DNA from: CAZHPR01 sp964534305
Lineage (GTDB): Bacteria; Patescibacteriota; Minisyncoccia; Phycocordibacterales; WO2-35-19
Reading direction: 5' to 3'
Length of the DNA stretch: 64,000 bases
NCBI GenBank assembly: GCA_964534305.1
Contig: CAZHPR010000001.1
Span: 1-64,000, forward strand
Part shown: one piece after another, positions 15,943 to 24,401 of the stretch
Numbering within the stretch: the stretch's first letter is position 1
Layout of the letters: each line of letters opens with the position of its first letter
Position numbers and translations under genes: made by a program
Notes under the pieces: generated by a model
Database searches by the model: none
Told to the model about the DNA's origin: nothing
The model's input: only the letters and a program-made list of their open reading frames with translations

Positions 15943-17700
15943 TTAAACCGGGATTGTAAAGAAGAAGCTAGAACCAACCCCTTCTTTGGATACCACTCCG
16001 ACCCTACCATTGTGAGCTTCTGCAATACCCTTGGCTATAACTAAGCCAAGACCAGTACCTTTGCTCTCTTTGTCTACCGGACTTATTCTTGCTTGTTTAT
16101 AAGTGTGGAAAAGATCCTTGATAGCCGAAGCCGAGATACCGACGCCAGTATCGGAGACGATCACGCATATTGAAGTCGTCTCCACATTCAATTCTTTGGT
16201 GGTAGGCATAACTATATTTTTGGAAATATTTAGATCTGGCATAGGAGCCCCCTTATCCAGAGCAAAAGCCGATATACATACTTCCCCACCACCCTTTGTA
16301 AACTTAAGAGCGTTTGAAATAAAATTATTCAAAATCTGCTTTACCGCTTGAGGATCAAATGATGACACCTTCGGCAGATTATCAGCAAAAACAGATTTTA
16401 TTTTTACATCTTTGGTATCAGCCGAAATCTTATAAAAAGAAATTCTGTTGCTAATAACTTCTTCCATGCTTGCGCTTTCTTTTGCAACCTCAAACTTACC
16501 AGCTTGTAATTTGGAGAGATCGAGTATGTCGTTTACAAGTTCTAACATAGAAGAAGAGCTCTGATGAACCATGTTTAGGTATTCTTTGAACTCTTTGGAT
16601 GTCTTTTTGACAGAACCAGAAACAACAAGCTCCACAATCTTCCTTATACCATCAAGAGGCGACCTGAGTTCGTGTACTATCATCGAGGTAAACTCTTCTC
16701 TAACCCTCTCTAATTCAATATCGCGACTAATATCTCTAAAGACCACCACTGCACCCAATATCTGATCTACCCCCTTAAAAGTAGAGTGAATCACCGGATA
16801 GACACCGACTTCAAAAAACGATTCTCCGATATTGATTCTTTCTGACAAATAAGAACTTTTCTTCGTTATCGCCTCATCAAGTCTCCCATGTATATCAAAC
16901 TTGCCACCTAGAGCGTCGACAAAGTCAAAGATAGTCACGGCCCTAGAAGCCTCAAACTTTATCATCTTTTTGATTGCTGGATTTGCAACCATTACTCGAT
17001 ACTCTCTGTCTACCATAAGTACTCCATCCCCCATACTTTCAACCATCGCATTTAGTTTGCCCTGCTCCATCTTCACCACCTCTTGAAGTCTTGAGACAGC
17101 TTCCGATGCTTGATTTGTAATCTTGTAAAGGATCGTCATATCCTCCTCCTTGTATAGACCCTTTTTTGTGTGAGCAATAGTCAGGACGCCAGAGAGCTCA
17201 CCAGCTATCACCATCGGGATATTAAAAAATGAACCAATCTCCTTTTCTACTGAGTCGACAACGATAGCCCCCGACACCACTTCATCTATAGAAAGCTCTT
17301 TAAAATTTTTGTCTGACAATGCTGAGAGCGACTCAAGCATTCTCTTTTTCATATCTTTCAAAAAGAACGGGTCCACAGATTGATCGAGGTACATATTGAG
17401 CTTCAACTGTTCTGGCTTTACTACAATATAACCTACCACACTGTAGCTTATAAACTGGCGGAGTGATCCAGTTATAATTTGTAGAATTTCTTCTATGTTT
17501 AGAGAATAGCCCGCCCGCTCACCCAGCTCTTTTAGGATAGCTATCTCATAAACTCTCCTGGTTGACTCGGCTCTCTCCTTTTCTATTTCCCTATTTTTTA
17601 TTTTTAAACTCTTATACAAAAAGAAAACTGATGTCAGAATTATCAGTAAAAAGAAGGAGAGTATGTACACCAAAGAGGCGCTTACACTAAGCGCGTTCAT
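15943..17700 (-). CDS. Membrane histidine kinase with GAF- and PAS-like sensor regions
   Basis: A 585-residue kinase. An N-terminal span (about 10-30) is followed by a GAF-like domain (about 55-210) and a PAS-like domain from MVESMGDGVLMVDREYRVMV. HisKA contains the H-box MIVHELRSPLDGIRK near residue 345. The HATPase shows NFISNALKFTKGG (N box), VSDTGVGIS (G1) and GTGLGLVIAKGIAE (G2). It is in an operon with an upstream membrane protein and the downstream single-domain regulator. The signal is unknown; GAF plus PAS suggests cytoplasmic sensing. Confidence 0.92.
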   Translation of the reverse strand: MNALSVSASLVYILSFFLLIILTSVFFLYKSLKIKNREIEKERAESTRRVYEIAILKELGERAGYSLNIEEILQIITGSLRQFISYSVVGYIVVKPEQLKLNMYLDQSVDPFFLKDMKKRMLESLSALSDKNFKELSIDEVVSGAIVVDSVEKEIGSFFNIPMVIAGELSGVLTIAHTKKGLYKEEDMTILYKITNQASEAVSRLQEVVKMEQGKLNAMVESMGDGVLMVDREYRVMVANPAIKKMIKFEASRAVTIFDFVDALGGKFDIHGRLDEAITKKSSYLSERINIGESFFEVGVYPVIHSTFKGVDQILGAVVVFRDISRDIELERVREEFTSMIVHELRSPLDGIRKIVELVVSGSVKKTSKEFKEYLNMVHQSSSSMLELVNDILDLSKLQAGKFEVAKESASMEEVISNRISFYKISADTKDVKIKSVFADNLPKVSSFDPQAVKQILNNFISNALKFTKGGGEVCISAFALDKGAPMPDLNISKNIVMPTTKELNVETTSICVIVSDTGVGISASAIKDLFHTYKQARISPVDKESKGTGLGLVIAKGIAEAHNGRVGVVSKEGVGSSFFFTIPV

Positions 17701-17704
17701 AATA

Positions 17705-18097
17705 TTATGAATTCATTAGACCTTTAAGTAATTTGTTGGCACCGATCACCATAAATATATAACCGAAAGCAAAGAATAGAGTACTAAACACCCTGAGCCA
17801 TAGCTCAGCAAACCAAGGACTCAAAAAAACAGTGAGGCTACCCATAACGATAAAGAGGGTCCCAAAACCTACGTAGTTGAGTATGTGTCCAAAAAGGCCA
17901 CCGCCCATCTTTTTGGCTGATCTAAAGACCAAGACTGTCGCAATTATACCTATGACGATAGATAGGAGCAGAGAAAAATCTCCGGTAAACATAGAGGCGT
18001 ACACTATGCCATCATCAGCTGCTGGTATTTCGATTGTCGCCGCAATAACAGGAAACGGTAGAGAGAGTAGTGATATAAGAGCTAATATCTTTTTCAT
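17705..18097 (-). CDS. Hypothetical membrane protein preceding the histidine kinase
   Basis: A 130-residue protein. It has a signal peptide (LISLLSLPFPVIAA, cleavage near residue 20) and three further hydrophobic segments around 45-60, 73-92 and 100-118. Four bases separate it from the kinase gene, so it may be a membrane partner of that sensor. No family recognised. Confidence 0.6.
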   Translation of the reverse strand: MKKILALISLLSLPFPVIAATIEIPAADDGIVYASMFTGDFSLLLSIVIGIIATVLVFRSAKKMGGGLFGHILNYVGFGTLFIVMGSLTVFLSPWFAELWLRVFSTLFFAFGYIFMVIGANKLLKGLMNS

Positions 18098-18117
18098 TTT
18101 GTTTTTGTTAATTCTTT

Positions 18118-18387
18118 TTATTTACTTAAAAGTGTTGGGTACTTTGCAAATACAGAATTTACAGCGTTCTTTACGATTTCACCCGAGAGAGAAACGTACT
18201 CGTCTATTAGTTTTTGGAGCACTGTTGGTTCATCGCCTTCTATGTTTGTAACTTCACCAGAATCAGATACTGTAAGACCGGGCACAGCACGCGCCTTGAG
18301 AACTGCCATCTGAGGACCTAGAATAACTGCCTGTTTGCTAATAATCTCTGTCAGTATTTGCTTGAATTCGTCTTTTGTTGGTTGCAT
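18118..18387 (-). CDS. Hypothetical protein of the two-component operon
   Basis: An 89-residue, soluble-looking protein starting MQPTKDEFKQILTEIISKQ. An ATG 14 codons upstream is possible but adds a poorly conserved-looking leader. VLKARAVPGLTVSDSGEV and VLQKLIDEYVSLSGEIV suggest a short domain ending in an amphipathic helix. It precedes the membrane protein and kinase by 20 bases and may be a regulator of that pathway. Not recognised. Confidence 0.5.
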   Translation of the reverse strand: MQPTKDEFKQILTEIISKQAVILGPQMAVLKARAVPGLTVSDSGEVTNIEGDEPTVLQKLIDEYVSLSGEIVKNAVNSVFAKYPTLLSK

Positions 18388-18462
18388 AAAGGTTTCTTTT
18401 AATCTTCTATACCTAATATTATAGAACAAAACCCAAAAACCATTTCTAGTATTGTGGATTGC

Positions 18463-19029
18463 TTATAAGTTTAGAATAGAAGTAATAATAAAAATACCCA
18501 AACCATTTAACACAAAAACCAGGGGCAAAAAAACATTTGTTTGTATTCGAGAAAGACCAAGTATGGTAAGACCGATCTCATCTGGAAAAGGAGAAGAAAT
18601 TATTAGCGCCCCGATAAATGGTGTAAAAAAATGGAAAAGCTTTGTTTTAAATATCGCCTTGTATTTACTTATATGAGTTATCCTTACTAGATAGTTTATG
18701 TCTTCTTGTATTCTATTTCTTACAAACTTAAATATCACATAATCACCCAAAGTGGCCCCGAGCGCGCCTAAGGTTGCAACCACAAACGGATCATATTCCT
18801 TTGCAAAAGCTGCGAGTATTGTAAGAGATGGCGCCGTTGTGAAGACAGAGGTAAAACCCATACCAGCAAGCAAGATACCGAGATACCCATAGGAGCCAAA
18901 AATCGCAGGCAGATCAGATACTAGGCCTACTTTTGAAATAAATATTGCGGCAAAGATACTGAGTAGGATAACCAACACATCTTCTACTATCTGTCTGTTT
19001 CTATTATTCTTGAATATTCCAAAAAACAT
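18463..19029 (-). CDS. Hypothetical polytopic membrane protein
   Basis: A 188-residue protein from MFFGIFKNNRN. There are about five hydrophobic segments (VEDVLVILLSIFAAIFIS; GYLGILLAGMGFTSVFT; FVVATLGALGATLGDYVIF; FHFFTPFIGALIIS; VFLPLVFVLNGLGIFIIT). The glycine pattern and ISSPFPDEIGLTILG recall VTT/DedA-like small-molecule or lipid transporters, but I cannot assign a family. A longer reading frame upstream runs into the terminator of the next gene and is unlikely to be used. Confidence 0.55.
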   Translation of the reverse strand: MFFGIFKNNRNRQIVEDVLVILLSIFAAIFISKVGLVSDLPAIFGSYGYLGILLAGMGFTSVFTTAPSLTILAAFAKEYDPFVVATLGALGATLGDYVIFKFVRNRIQEDINYLVRITHISKYKAIFKTKLFHFFTPFIGALIISSPFPDEIGLTILGLSRIQTNVFLPLVFVLNGLGIFIITSILNL

Positions 19030-19075
19030 CTTGCTACTAATTATAGCAATTATTTTTATATAAAAAATTATTTTA

Positions 19076-19117
19076 GAAAAAAAGAGCCGCCCGGAGAGCG
19101 AGCGGCCCTCGGGGCGG
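19076..19117 (-). terminator. Terminator of the 19.1-19.7 kb membrane protein gene
   Basis: On minus, CCGCCC pairs with GGGCGG around a structured interior, followed by CTCTTTTTTTCT. It lies 16 bases after the stop codon. Confidence 0.8.
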
Positions 19118-19132
19118 TGCTGTTTCGTTGGC

Positions 19133-19738
19133 CTAATAATCTTCGGCCACATACTCATTCTTGCGCCAGTTGGCGGAGAGTATGGCTATGGTGAAATGTG
19201 CAATCAGCAGTACGCCTGGAGTAACGAATGTGACCCATCCTGCCCCCATAGACACGAGGTTGATGATGGATAACAAAAACGCAAGACTCCAAACTTTCCA
19301 AGCGAACGGCTTTTCCTTGAAGGGGTCCTCCCAAACTCCTTGGAGAGTTGGCCAGAAACCAATCATAGCCGCCAGAAGGATGATCATGTTACCTGCAGCG
19401 GCATTTTTGAACTTCCACCAAACAACGGCGGCAAGCAGGCCAATCACTAGCACTCGCCACTCCTTCTTCTCCAGGCGAGAGAACTTACCACTCACCAGAG
19501 ACTTGAGAAAAGTAAAGCAGCACCCCACCATACCAACAAGAAACTGGGCTGAGGCAAGCCAGCTATCACTCATCACCAGGTAAGACGTGGTATTGAGTAG
19601 TGAAAGGAATGCCCACACAGCCCAACTTGCAGGGTTAGGACTGGAAGAACCGTCCCTAACCTGGATATTGTAGACAATGAACGCTGTGCCGTGGCACAAC
19701 GCTGCAAAAATCGCGATCAGAATATTTGGTAATTCCAA
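19133..19738 (-). CDS. Hypothetical membrane protein with TTG start
   Basis: A 201-residue protein with about six membrane spans (LIAIFAALCHGTAFIVYNI; SWAVWAFLSLLNTTSYLV; FLVGMVGCCFTFLKSL; VLVIGLLAAVVWW; MIILLAAMIGFWPTLQ; FVTPGVLLIAHFTIAIL). The TTG start is supported by GGAGGT five bases upstream and a near-consensus promoter. The arrangement of Trp/Pro-rich helices is loosely like small transporters (PnuC/PQ-loop size), but no family is assigned. Single-gene unit with its own terminator. Confidence 0.6.
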   Translation of the reverse strand: MELPNILIAIFAALCHGTAFIVYNIQVRDGSSSPNPASWAVWAFLSLLNTTSYLVMSDSWLASAQFLVGMVGCCFTFLKSLVSGKFSRLEKKEWRVLVIGLLAAVVWWKFKNAAAGNMIILLAAMIGFWPTLQGVWEDPFKEKPFAWKVWSLAFLLSIINLVSMGAGWVTFVTPGVLLIAHFTIAILSANWRKNEYVAEDY

Positions 19739-19782
19739 GATCCACCTCCATTTTCATCATTAGGTATTTCAGTCTATTGCAT

Positions 19783-19811
19783 ATTATATCATATTTAAAA
19801 TAAAAAAACAA
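19783..19811 (-). promoter_or_regulatory. Promoter of the TTG-start membrane protein gene
   Basis: On minus, TTGTTT (19806-19811), a 17-base spacer and TATAAT (19783-19788). It lies about 45 bases before the TTG start. Confidence 0.75.
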
Positions 19812-19848
19812 TAATAAGTCCTCACACCCTCACAATATGAATGTTGTT

Positions 19849-20352
19849 TTACTTCAATTTTTCTAGGATGATCGATTCATCAATATCTGGCCTGTTATAT
19901 TTTGTTGCTTGTTCTCTCATTTTTGGAATTAGAAATTCCACTGGTTGCCATTCTACTTCTGTCTTGCCCTCTATATCCTCTTGGCTTCTTTTGGATAAAT
20001 CTTGATCAATAAATTTACACAAAAAATACAAAGTCGTCTTTTCTATCATTTTTTCTCCTTCAACATTTTTTAAAAAATTAGATTTTATTGAGCCTATATA
20101 ATCCAACAGTTCTGCTCTTACTCCAAACTCTTCCATAAGTCCTCTATGCAAAGCTCCTTCAAGAGTCTCATTGGGATTGAGTGTCTCTCTCATCAAAATA
20201 TAAAAATCATTAATACCCAAATCAGGCCAATATCCAGGCAAATCTTCTCTGACAAAGTGATGGACCATTACTTCCCCTTTTTCGTTGAGCACAACCCCTC
20301 CAATGGAGATGTGTCTAGGATGATCGTTATTGCCTTGAAAATAATTTTGCAT
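19849..20352 (-). CDS. Nudix hydrolase-like protein with altered Nudix box
   Basis: A 167-residue protein. HISIGGVVLNEKGEVMVHHF is a typical Nudix first strand pair. The box reads ETLEGALHRGLMEEFGV: the ExxxxxxxR spacing and final EExGV are kept, but the RE of the REuxEExGu consensus is RG. Family members hydrolyse nucleoside diphosphates linked to other groups; the substrate is unknown. The missing glutamate may weaken activity. The gene starts six bases after tRNA-His, so both may share a transcript. Confidence 0.75.
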   Translation of the reverse strand: MQNYFQGNNDHPRHISIGGVVLNEKGEVMVHHFVREDLPGYWPDLGINDFYILMRETLNPNETLEGALHRGLMEEFGVRAELLDYIGSIKSNFLKNVEGEKMIEKTTLYFLCKFIDQDLSKRSQEDIEGKTEVEWQPVEFLIPKMREQATKYNRPDIDESIILEKLK

Positions 20353-20357
20353 TTTGG

Positions 20358-20429
20358 GGTGGCTACTGGGAGTTGAACCCAGACAGAGAGCTCCACAAGC
20401 TCGCGTGCTACCGCTACACCATAGCCACC
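20358..20429 (-). tRNA. tRNA-His (GTG)
   Basis: The acceptor GTGGCTA pairs with TAGCCAC, and the extra 5' G (-1) opposite the discriminator C is the mark of tRNA-His. Anticodon arm GAGC-TTGTGGA-GCTC gives anticodon GTG. The T arm CTGGG-TTCAACT-CCCAG is normal. CCA is not encoded. Confidence 0.95.
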
Positions 20430-20501
20430 ATTTTTGACTAAGAATTTAAAACTTAGCTTATAGTAAAATACCTCAAAAACGGAAAATAATAAAGTATCAG
20501 G

Positions 20502-21125
20502 CTACTTATAGTCAGGAGAGTTTTCTTGGATGCCGGCCGAGTGGTTTGAATACCTTGCGAGAGCATAGAGGATACTTGAGAGTCTGTTTAGGTACTTGCG
20601 AGTAAAGACGCCGACCAGAAGCCCACCCTCTCTGTCTTGATTTTCTTCTACTACCGCCGTCACCCTCCTCTCCGCTCTTCTTGCTATCGTGCGCGCAATA
20701 TCAAAGAGGGCCCCAAGTTCTGCCCCAGACACCTGATCTTTTTCTAAGTCCGGATTACCTCCAGAGATAAAGAAAGATTTTATCGGTGGCAACTTCTTTT
20801 CTATATCACCGATAATTTTTTCTAAATAAACAACTTTGCTTTCTTCTATCGTCTTTTCTGCTCCGGCAAGTTCAGCCTGAATTATAAAAAGATCCTTTTG
20901 AATACTGTGCACTATGTGAGAGAGAGGAAGTTCATCAAGCTTATAGCCGAGAGCAAGGGCTTTGGACTTGCATAGCCCGAGGAAGGATCCTGTCTCGTCC
21001 ATACTACCAAGAGCTTCGGCTATGCTGGAGCTTTTTGATATCCTTTGGTCACAACCAAATTTCTTTGCTTGTTCGCCGTAGAGGCGAGTCGTACCATCAT
21101 CTCCTTTACCAGTAAATAAAGCCAT
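20502..21125 (-). CDS. Cob(I)alamin adenosyltransferase, PduO type
   Basis: Transfers the adenosyl group of ATP to cob(I)alamin to make adenosylcobalamin. The 207-residue product shows the N-terminal TGKGDDGTTRLYG (ATP loop), IKSFFISGGNPDLEKDQVSG, the catalytic ARTIARRAERRV and the C-terminal RKYLNRLSSILYALAR. No cobalamin biosynthesis gene is in the window, so it probably works on salvaged corrinoid for an AdoCbl-dependent enzyme such as a class II ribonucleotide reductase (inference). Confidence 0.9.
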   Translation of the reverse strand: MALFTGKGDDGTTRLYGEQAKKFGCDQRISKSSSIAEALGSMDETGSFLGLCKSKALALGYKLDELPLSHIVHSIQKDLFIIQAELAGAEKTIEESKVVYLEKIIGDIEKKLPPIKSFFISGGNPDLEKDQVSGAELGALFDIARTIARRAERRVTAVVEENQDREGGLLVGVFTRKYLNRLSSILYALARYSNHSAGIQENSPDYK

Positions 21126-21157
21126 GTTTTTATCAATTAAAAACTACTAAAATATAG

Positions 21158-21242
21158 TGCGTGGGACAGGACTTGCACCTGCACGCCCTTAACGGGCACA
21201 GCCACCTCAAGGCTGCTCGGCTTCTAATTACGACACCCACGC
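21158..21242 (-). tRNA. tRNA-Leu (GAG)
   Basis: An 85-base class II tRNA: acceptor GCGTGGG with CCCACGC, anticodon arm CAGCC-TTGAGGT-GGCTG (anticodon GAG), long variable arm TGCCCGTTAAGGGCG, T arm AGGTG-CAAGTCC. CCA is not encoded. The tRNA is uninterrupted. Its 5' end is only three bases from the stop codon of the LAGLIDADG gene. Confidence 0.95.
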
Positions 21243-21245
21243 AAA

Positions 21246-21920
21246 TTACACCAACTCACAGCCAATGATACTCAAAGATTTATTAATTTTCAACTTTTTT
21301 CTACTTAAAAAAATATTGTTCTTACCTTTATACATCTCTTTTATCAAACACATTGAATCTTTTTTAGAATATTTTAACTGATAATATTTGTTCTTTTTTG
21401 TAACAGAAGAAATATGGCCTTTGATCTTTAGTTTTTGATAAATTTTATACCTTATCCAATCGACAAAAATACTACTCGCTGAAACAAAACAAACATACAA
21501 CATAAAACTAGACTTCCATCTTGAATCCCAATAACTATAGCTGTATCCGTCCCCATCAAAACATCCTCTCAGAAAATTAAAAAAATATTTGTCTGGTAAT
21601 ATAATTTTACCCAAATTTAAAGACTTTTTTGGATGAAGACCTATAGACAAAAGAAAATCATAAAAAAGTCTACTCTTGAATTGAACTCTGTAATATGTTT
21701 TTTCTTTTTTAGAACCAGAACTCTTTTTACCTATCTTAAGTTTTAGATTTAAGGCGTTCATAAAATTTTCAAGTTGTTCTTTATCTTTTGATGTTAGATC
21801 AATGAGACTAGAGTTACTAGCAAGACAACCATCAGTCGTAATCAGACCAATAGCATAGGCCAAGTTAGCTGACCATTTTGTGTTTACTATTTTTCTAGGC
21901 CCAGGTCCCCTACTACCCAT
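21246..21920 (-). CDS. LAGLIDADG homing endonuclease, free-standing
   Basis: A 224-residue protein with two LAGLIDADG motifs: LAYAIGLITTDGCL (about residues 20-33) and FLRGCFDGDGYSY (about 115-127), so it should work as a monomer with two active-site acids (D30-type and D122-type). It is AT-rich and lysine-rich. It sits immediately 5' of tRNA-Leu on the same strand with a three-base spacer, and no intron is visible in that tRNA. The likely target is DNA at or near this tRNA locus (inference). Confidence 0.88.
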   Translation of the reverse strand: MGSRGPGPRKIVNTKWSANLAYAIGLITTDGCLASNSSLIDLTSKDKEQLENFMNALNLKLKIGKKSSGSKKEKTYYRVQFKSRLFYDFLLSIGLHPKKSLNLGKIILPDKYFFNFLRGCFDGDGYSYSYWDSRWKSSFMLYVCFVSASSIFVDWIRYKIYQKLKIKGHISSVTKKNKYYQLKYSKKDSMCLIKEMYKGKNNIFLSRKKLKINKSLSIIGCELV

Positions 21921-21971
21921 ACCTCAATTATAATATACCTCAAGCAATAGTGTATACCAGTTGTTTATAGT

Positions 21972-21996
21972 CAAAACCCCGCTTTTTAGAGCGGGA
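21972..21996 (-). terminator. Terminator of the tuf-rplS block
   Basis: On minus, ATCCCGCT-CTAAAA-AGCGGGG is followed by TTTTGA. It begins seven bases after the rplS stop. Confidence 0.85.
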
Positions 21997-22002
21997 TTCA
22001 TT

Positions 22003-22473
22003 TTATTCTTCCTTACTTTCCTTTTTGGACTCAACAGATACTTCTTCTACTTCATTTTGGTTTTCTGTTATTTCTGGTACTTCCTCAACCTCTGGCAATT
22101 CTCTTATGTTCCTCATTTGTCTTCTTATTTCTTTAGCAGCCTTGTCTCTGATGTGATATAACTTTGCTCTCCTAACTTTTGATCTCTTGGTTACTTCTAT
22201 TTTTTCTATCATCGGAGAATAGAGTGGGAAAATTCTCTCAACACCAACACCGCTCGCAACCTTTCTTATTGTAAATGTGGCACCAGCCTCCTTGCCGTGC
22301 TTTACTGACAAACAAAGACCTTCAAAAGCTTGGAGTCTGGTTTTCATCTTGCCACTCTTCTTGTCCTTTTCAGAAATTTTTTGGGTCACACGTATAGTGT
22401 CTCCGGCTCTTATATCAAGCCTTTTCCTTTCTTCTACGTTCACAGGTGAAATTTTTATGGTTGATGATTTCAT
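22003..22473 (-). CDS. rplS: 50S ribosomal protein L19 (bL19)
   Basis: A 156-residue subunit-interface protein. RAGDTIRVTQKISEKDKKS, RLQAFEGLCLSVKHG and GVERIFPLYSPMIEKIEV are diagnostic, followed by KVRRAKLYHIRDKAAKEIR. The C-terminus carries a glutamate-rich tail of about 35 residues. Usually rplS is beside trmD and rpsP; here it replaces rpsS directly after rplB, with a five-base gap. Confidence 0.96.
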   Translation of the reverse strand: MKSSTIKISPVNVEERKRLDIRAGDTIRVTQKISEKDKKSGKMKTRLQAFEGLCLSVKHGKEAGATFTIRKVASGVGVERIFPLYSPMIEKIEVTKRSKVRRAKLYHIRDKAAKEIRRQMRNIRELPEVEEVPEITENQNEVEEVSVESKKESKEE

Positions 22474-22478
22474 GGTTT

Positions 22479-23327
22479 TTATGCTTTCTTACCTACCTTT
22501 CTTCTAGAGACAATAAACTTGTTAGAGTATTTCTTTGATCTTCTGCTCTTCTGACCCTTGCCGGTTGGTTTGCCCCATAGAGAAATCGCTCTTCTTCTTC
22601 CTCTACCCTGTCTACCCTCTCCTCCTCCGTGTGGGTGATCAACTGGGTTCATTGCGGTACCTCTAACTGTTGGCCTAATACCTTTCCACCTACTTCTACC
22701 AGCCTTACCAAAATTTTCTAGTCTTTTTTCTTCGTTTGAAACCTCGCCAATAGAAGCCCAAGAAGTGTCTTTGACCTTTCTAACCTCAGAAGAAGGTAGC
22801 TTTATTTGCACTTCTCCCTGATCCTTTCCGATCACTTGAGCAAAGTTGCCAGCAGATCTTGCAATCTTTGCACCACCCTTAGGTTTTAGCTCTATATTAT
22901 ATACAAATGTTCCAACTGGTATATTTGATAGTGGCAATCTGTTTCCCTGTTTTATTTCTGCATCTACAGAAGTAATCAGACTATCACCAACCTTTATACC
23001 CTTAGGTAAGAGGATGTATCTCTTCTCTCCATCTTTGTAGACAGCGAGACCTATAAAACCTGTTCTGTTTGGATCGTATTCAACAGAGTCTATCCTATAA
23101 GGAATTCCGATTTTTTCATAAAGAAAATCTACAGCTCTAAAAAGTCTCTTGTGACCGCCACCCTTGTGTCTTGTGGTGATCCTGCCAACATTGTTTCTAC
23201 CCAAAGCTCTCTTTCTACCAAAAACTAGAGACTTCTCTGGTATAGAAGTTGTGATAACGCTTTTATAAGAGACATTACTCATCTGTCTCCTTGATTTGCT
23301 TGTTGGTTTGTAAGTCTTTATTGCCAC
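22479..23327 (-). CDS. rplB: 50S ribosomal protein L2 (uL2)
   Basis: A 282-residue 23S rRNA-binding protein near the peptidyl transferase centre. TTRHKGGGHKRLFRAVDF, MNPVDHPHGGGEGRQGRGR (with the conserved histidine) and RKVGKKA at the end are diagnostic. It follows rplW in normal S10 order; the order then breaks. Confidence 0.98.
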   Translation of the reverse strand: MAIKTYKPTSKSRRQMSNVSYKSVITTSIPEKSLVFGRKRALGRNNVGRITTRHKGGGHKRLFRAVDFLYEKIGIPYRIDSVEYDPNRTGFIGLAVYKDGEKRYILLPKGIKVGDSLITSVDAEIKQGNRLPLSNIPVGTFVYNIELKPKGGAKIARSAGNFAQVIGKDQGEVQIKLPSSEVRKVKDTSWASIGEVSNEEKRLENFGKAGRSRWKGIRPTVRGTAMNPVDHPHGGGEGRQGRGRRRAISLWGKPTGKGQKSRRSKKYSNKFIVSRRKVGKKA

Positions 23328-23363
23328 GTTAGTAATTTAAAATTTAAATATAAAAATGAAAAA

Positions 23364-23657
23364 TTATTCAATCTTGTCGCCCTCCTTGAGGTATACATAA
23401 GCCTTTTTGACACCACCCCTACTACCAAACTTACCTCTCACAAAAACTTTTTTGGCAGGATTTTTTGTTATATTAATTTTTTCTGGAGTGACACCATAAA
23501 AAGCTTTGATTGCTTCCAAAACATCTCTCTTGCCATACTTCTCCGCAATCTCAAAAGTGTGTATGTTTTTTGAAACAACAGAGTTTGCCTTCTCAGTAAT
23601 CCTCGGCCTTAGAAGGACATCAGAATATTTTGCTTTTTTTGTATTATCTGTTGCCAT
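23364..23657 (-). CDS. rplW: 50S ribosomal protein L23 (uL23)
   Basis: A 97-residue exit-tunnel protein that docks trigger factor and SRP. LLRPRITEKANSVVSKN and FEIAEKYGKRDVLEAIKAFY are diagnostic, with GKFGSRGGVKKAYVYLKEGD at the C-terminus. It is separated from rplD by four bases. Confidence 0.96.
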   Translation of the reverse strand: MATDNTKKAKYSDVLLRPRITEKANSVVSKNIHTFEIAEKYGKRDVLEAIKAFYGVTPEKINITKNPAKKVFVRGKFGSRGGVKKAYVYLKEGDKIE

Positions 23658-23661
23658 TTTA

Positions 23662-24330
23662 TTATTTTACCTTTGAAGAAAATATTTTTACTGATTCTTC
23701 AGGATTTTCTATTATCAAATATTTATAACCGAGAACGTCCATCGGATTTAGATCAGCAGTCTTGCCAACCTCCATATTTCCAAAATTATTAAAACTCTTT
23801 ATAGCATTCATGTTTGTACCAGACAGAGAGATAAAGGCTGCATTGTTCTTCTTTGATATTAGAGAAAAGCCTTTTATTTTTGATATTGAACTTATGATAT
23901 CCTTTGCTTTTGACGTCTTAGGAGATTCAAGACCAATTTGGTCTACAAACAAAACTTCACCATCTTTAAATTTCTTAGAGAGAACTGTAAACAAAGCTTT
24001 CACCTTCATGCTCTTGTTTATTTTTCTACTATAGTCCTTTTCGTTTCTAGGACCGTGAGCAATACCACCACCAACCCATATAGGGCTTCTCATAGATCCG
24101 TGCCTTGCCCGACCAGTACCCTTTTGCTTCCAAGGTTTCTTGCCAGTACCAGACACTTCTCCTCTCGTTTTTGTATGCGCTCCCGACTGTCTTTTGTTTG
24201 CCATCATAGAAAAAACAACCTGATGAACAAGTCTTTCGGCGCTATCGCTCCAAGGCAATCCAAAAACAGCCTCTGGCAATTTTATCTTGCCCGCCTCACT
24301 TCCTTTTGTGTTGTAAATTGTCGCTTCCAT
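23662..24330 (-). CDS. rplD: 50S ribosomal protein L4 (uL4)
   Basis: A 222-residue exit-tunnel protein. The extended loop is recognisable in KTRGEVSGTGKKPWKQKGTG and RARHGSMRSPIWVGGGIAHG. The C-terminal domain ends with YKYLIIENPEESVKIF. It lies between rplC and rplW. Confidence 0.97.
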   Translation of the reverse strand: MEATIYNTKGSEAGKIKLPEAVFGLPWSDSAERLVHQVVFSMMANKRQSGAHTKTRGEVSGTGKKPWKQKGTGRARHGSMRSPIWVGGGIAHGPRNEKDYSRKINKSMKVKALFTVLSKKFKDGEVLFVDQIGLESPKTSKAKDIISSISKIKGFSLISKKNNAAFISLSGTNMNAIKSFNNFGNMEVGKTADLNPMDVLGYKYLIIENPEESVKIFSSKVK

Positions 24331-24401
24331 ACAAAAATAAAATCAAGAAACTAAACTCTTGATAAGGAGCATACTAACTAAATCCTAGAAAAAGGTCAAT
24401 A

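Noticed and set aside
21158..21242. Group I intron in tRNA-Leu linked to the LAGLIDADG gene
   Set aside because: All tRNA arms are contiguous; there is no interruption in the anticodon loop or elsewhere.
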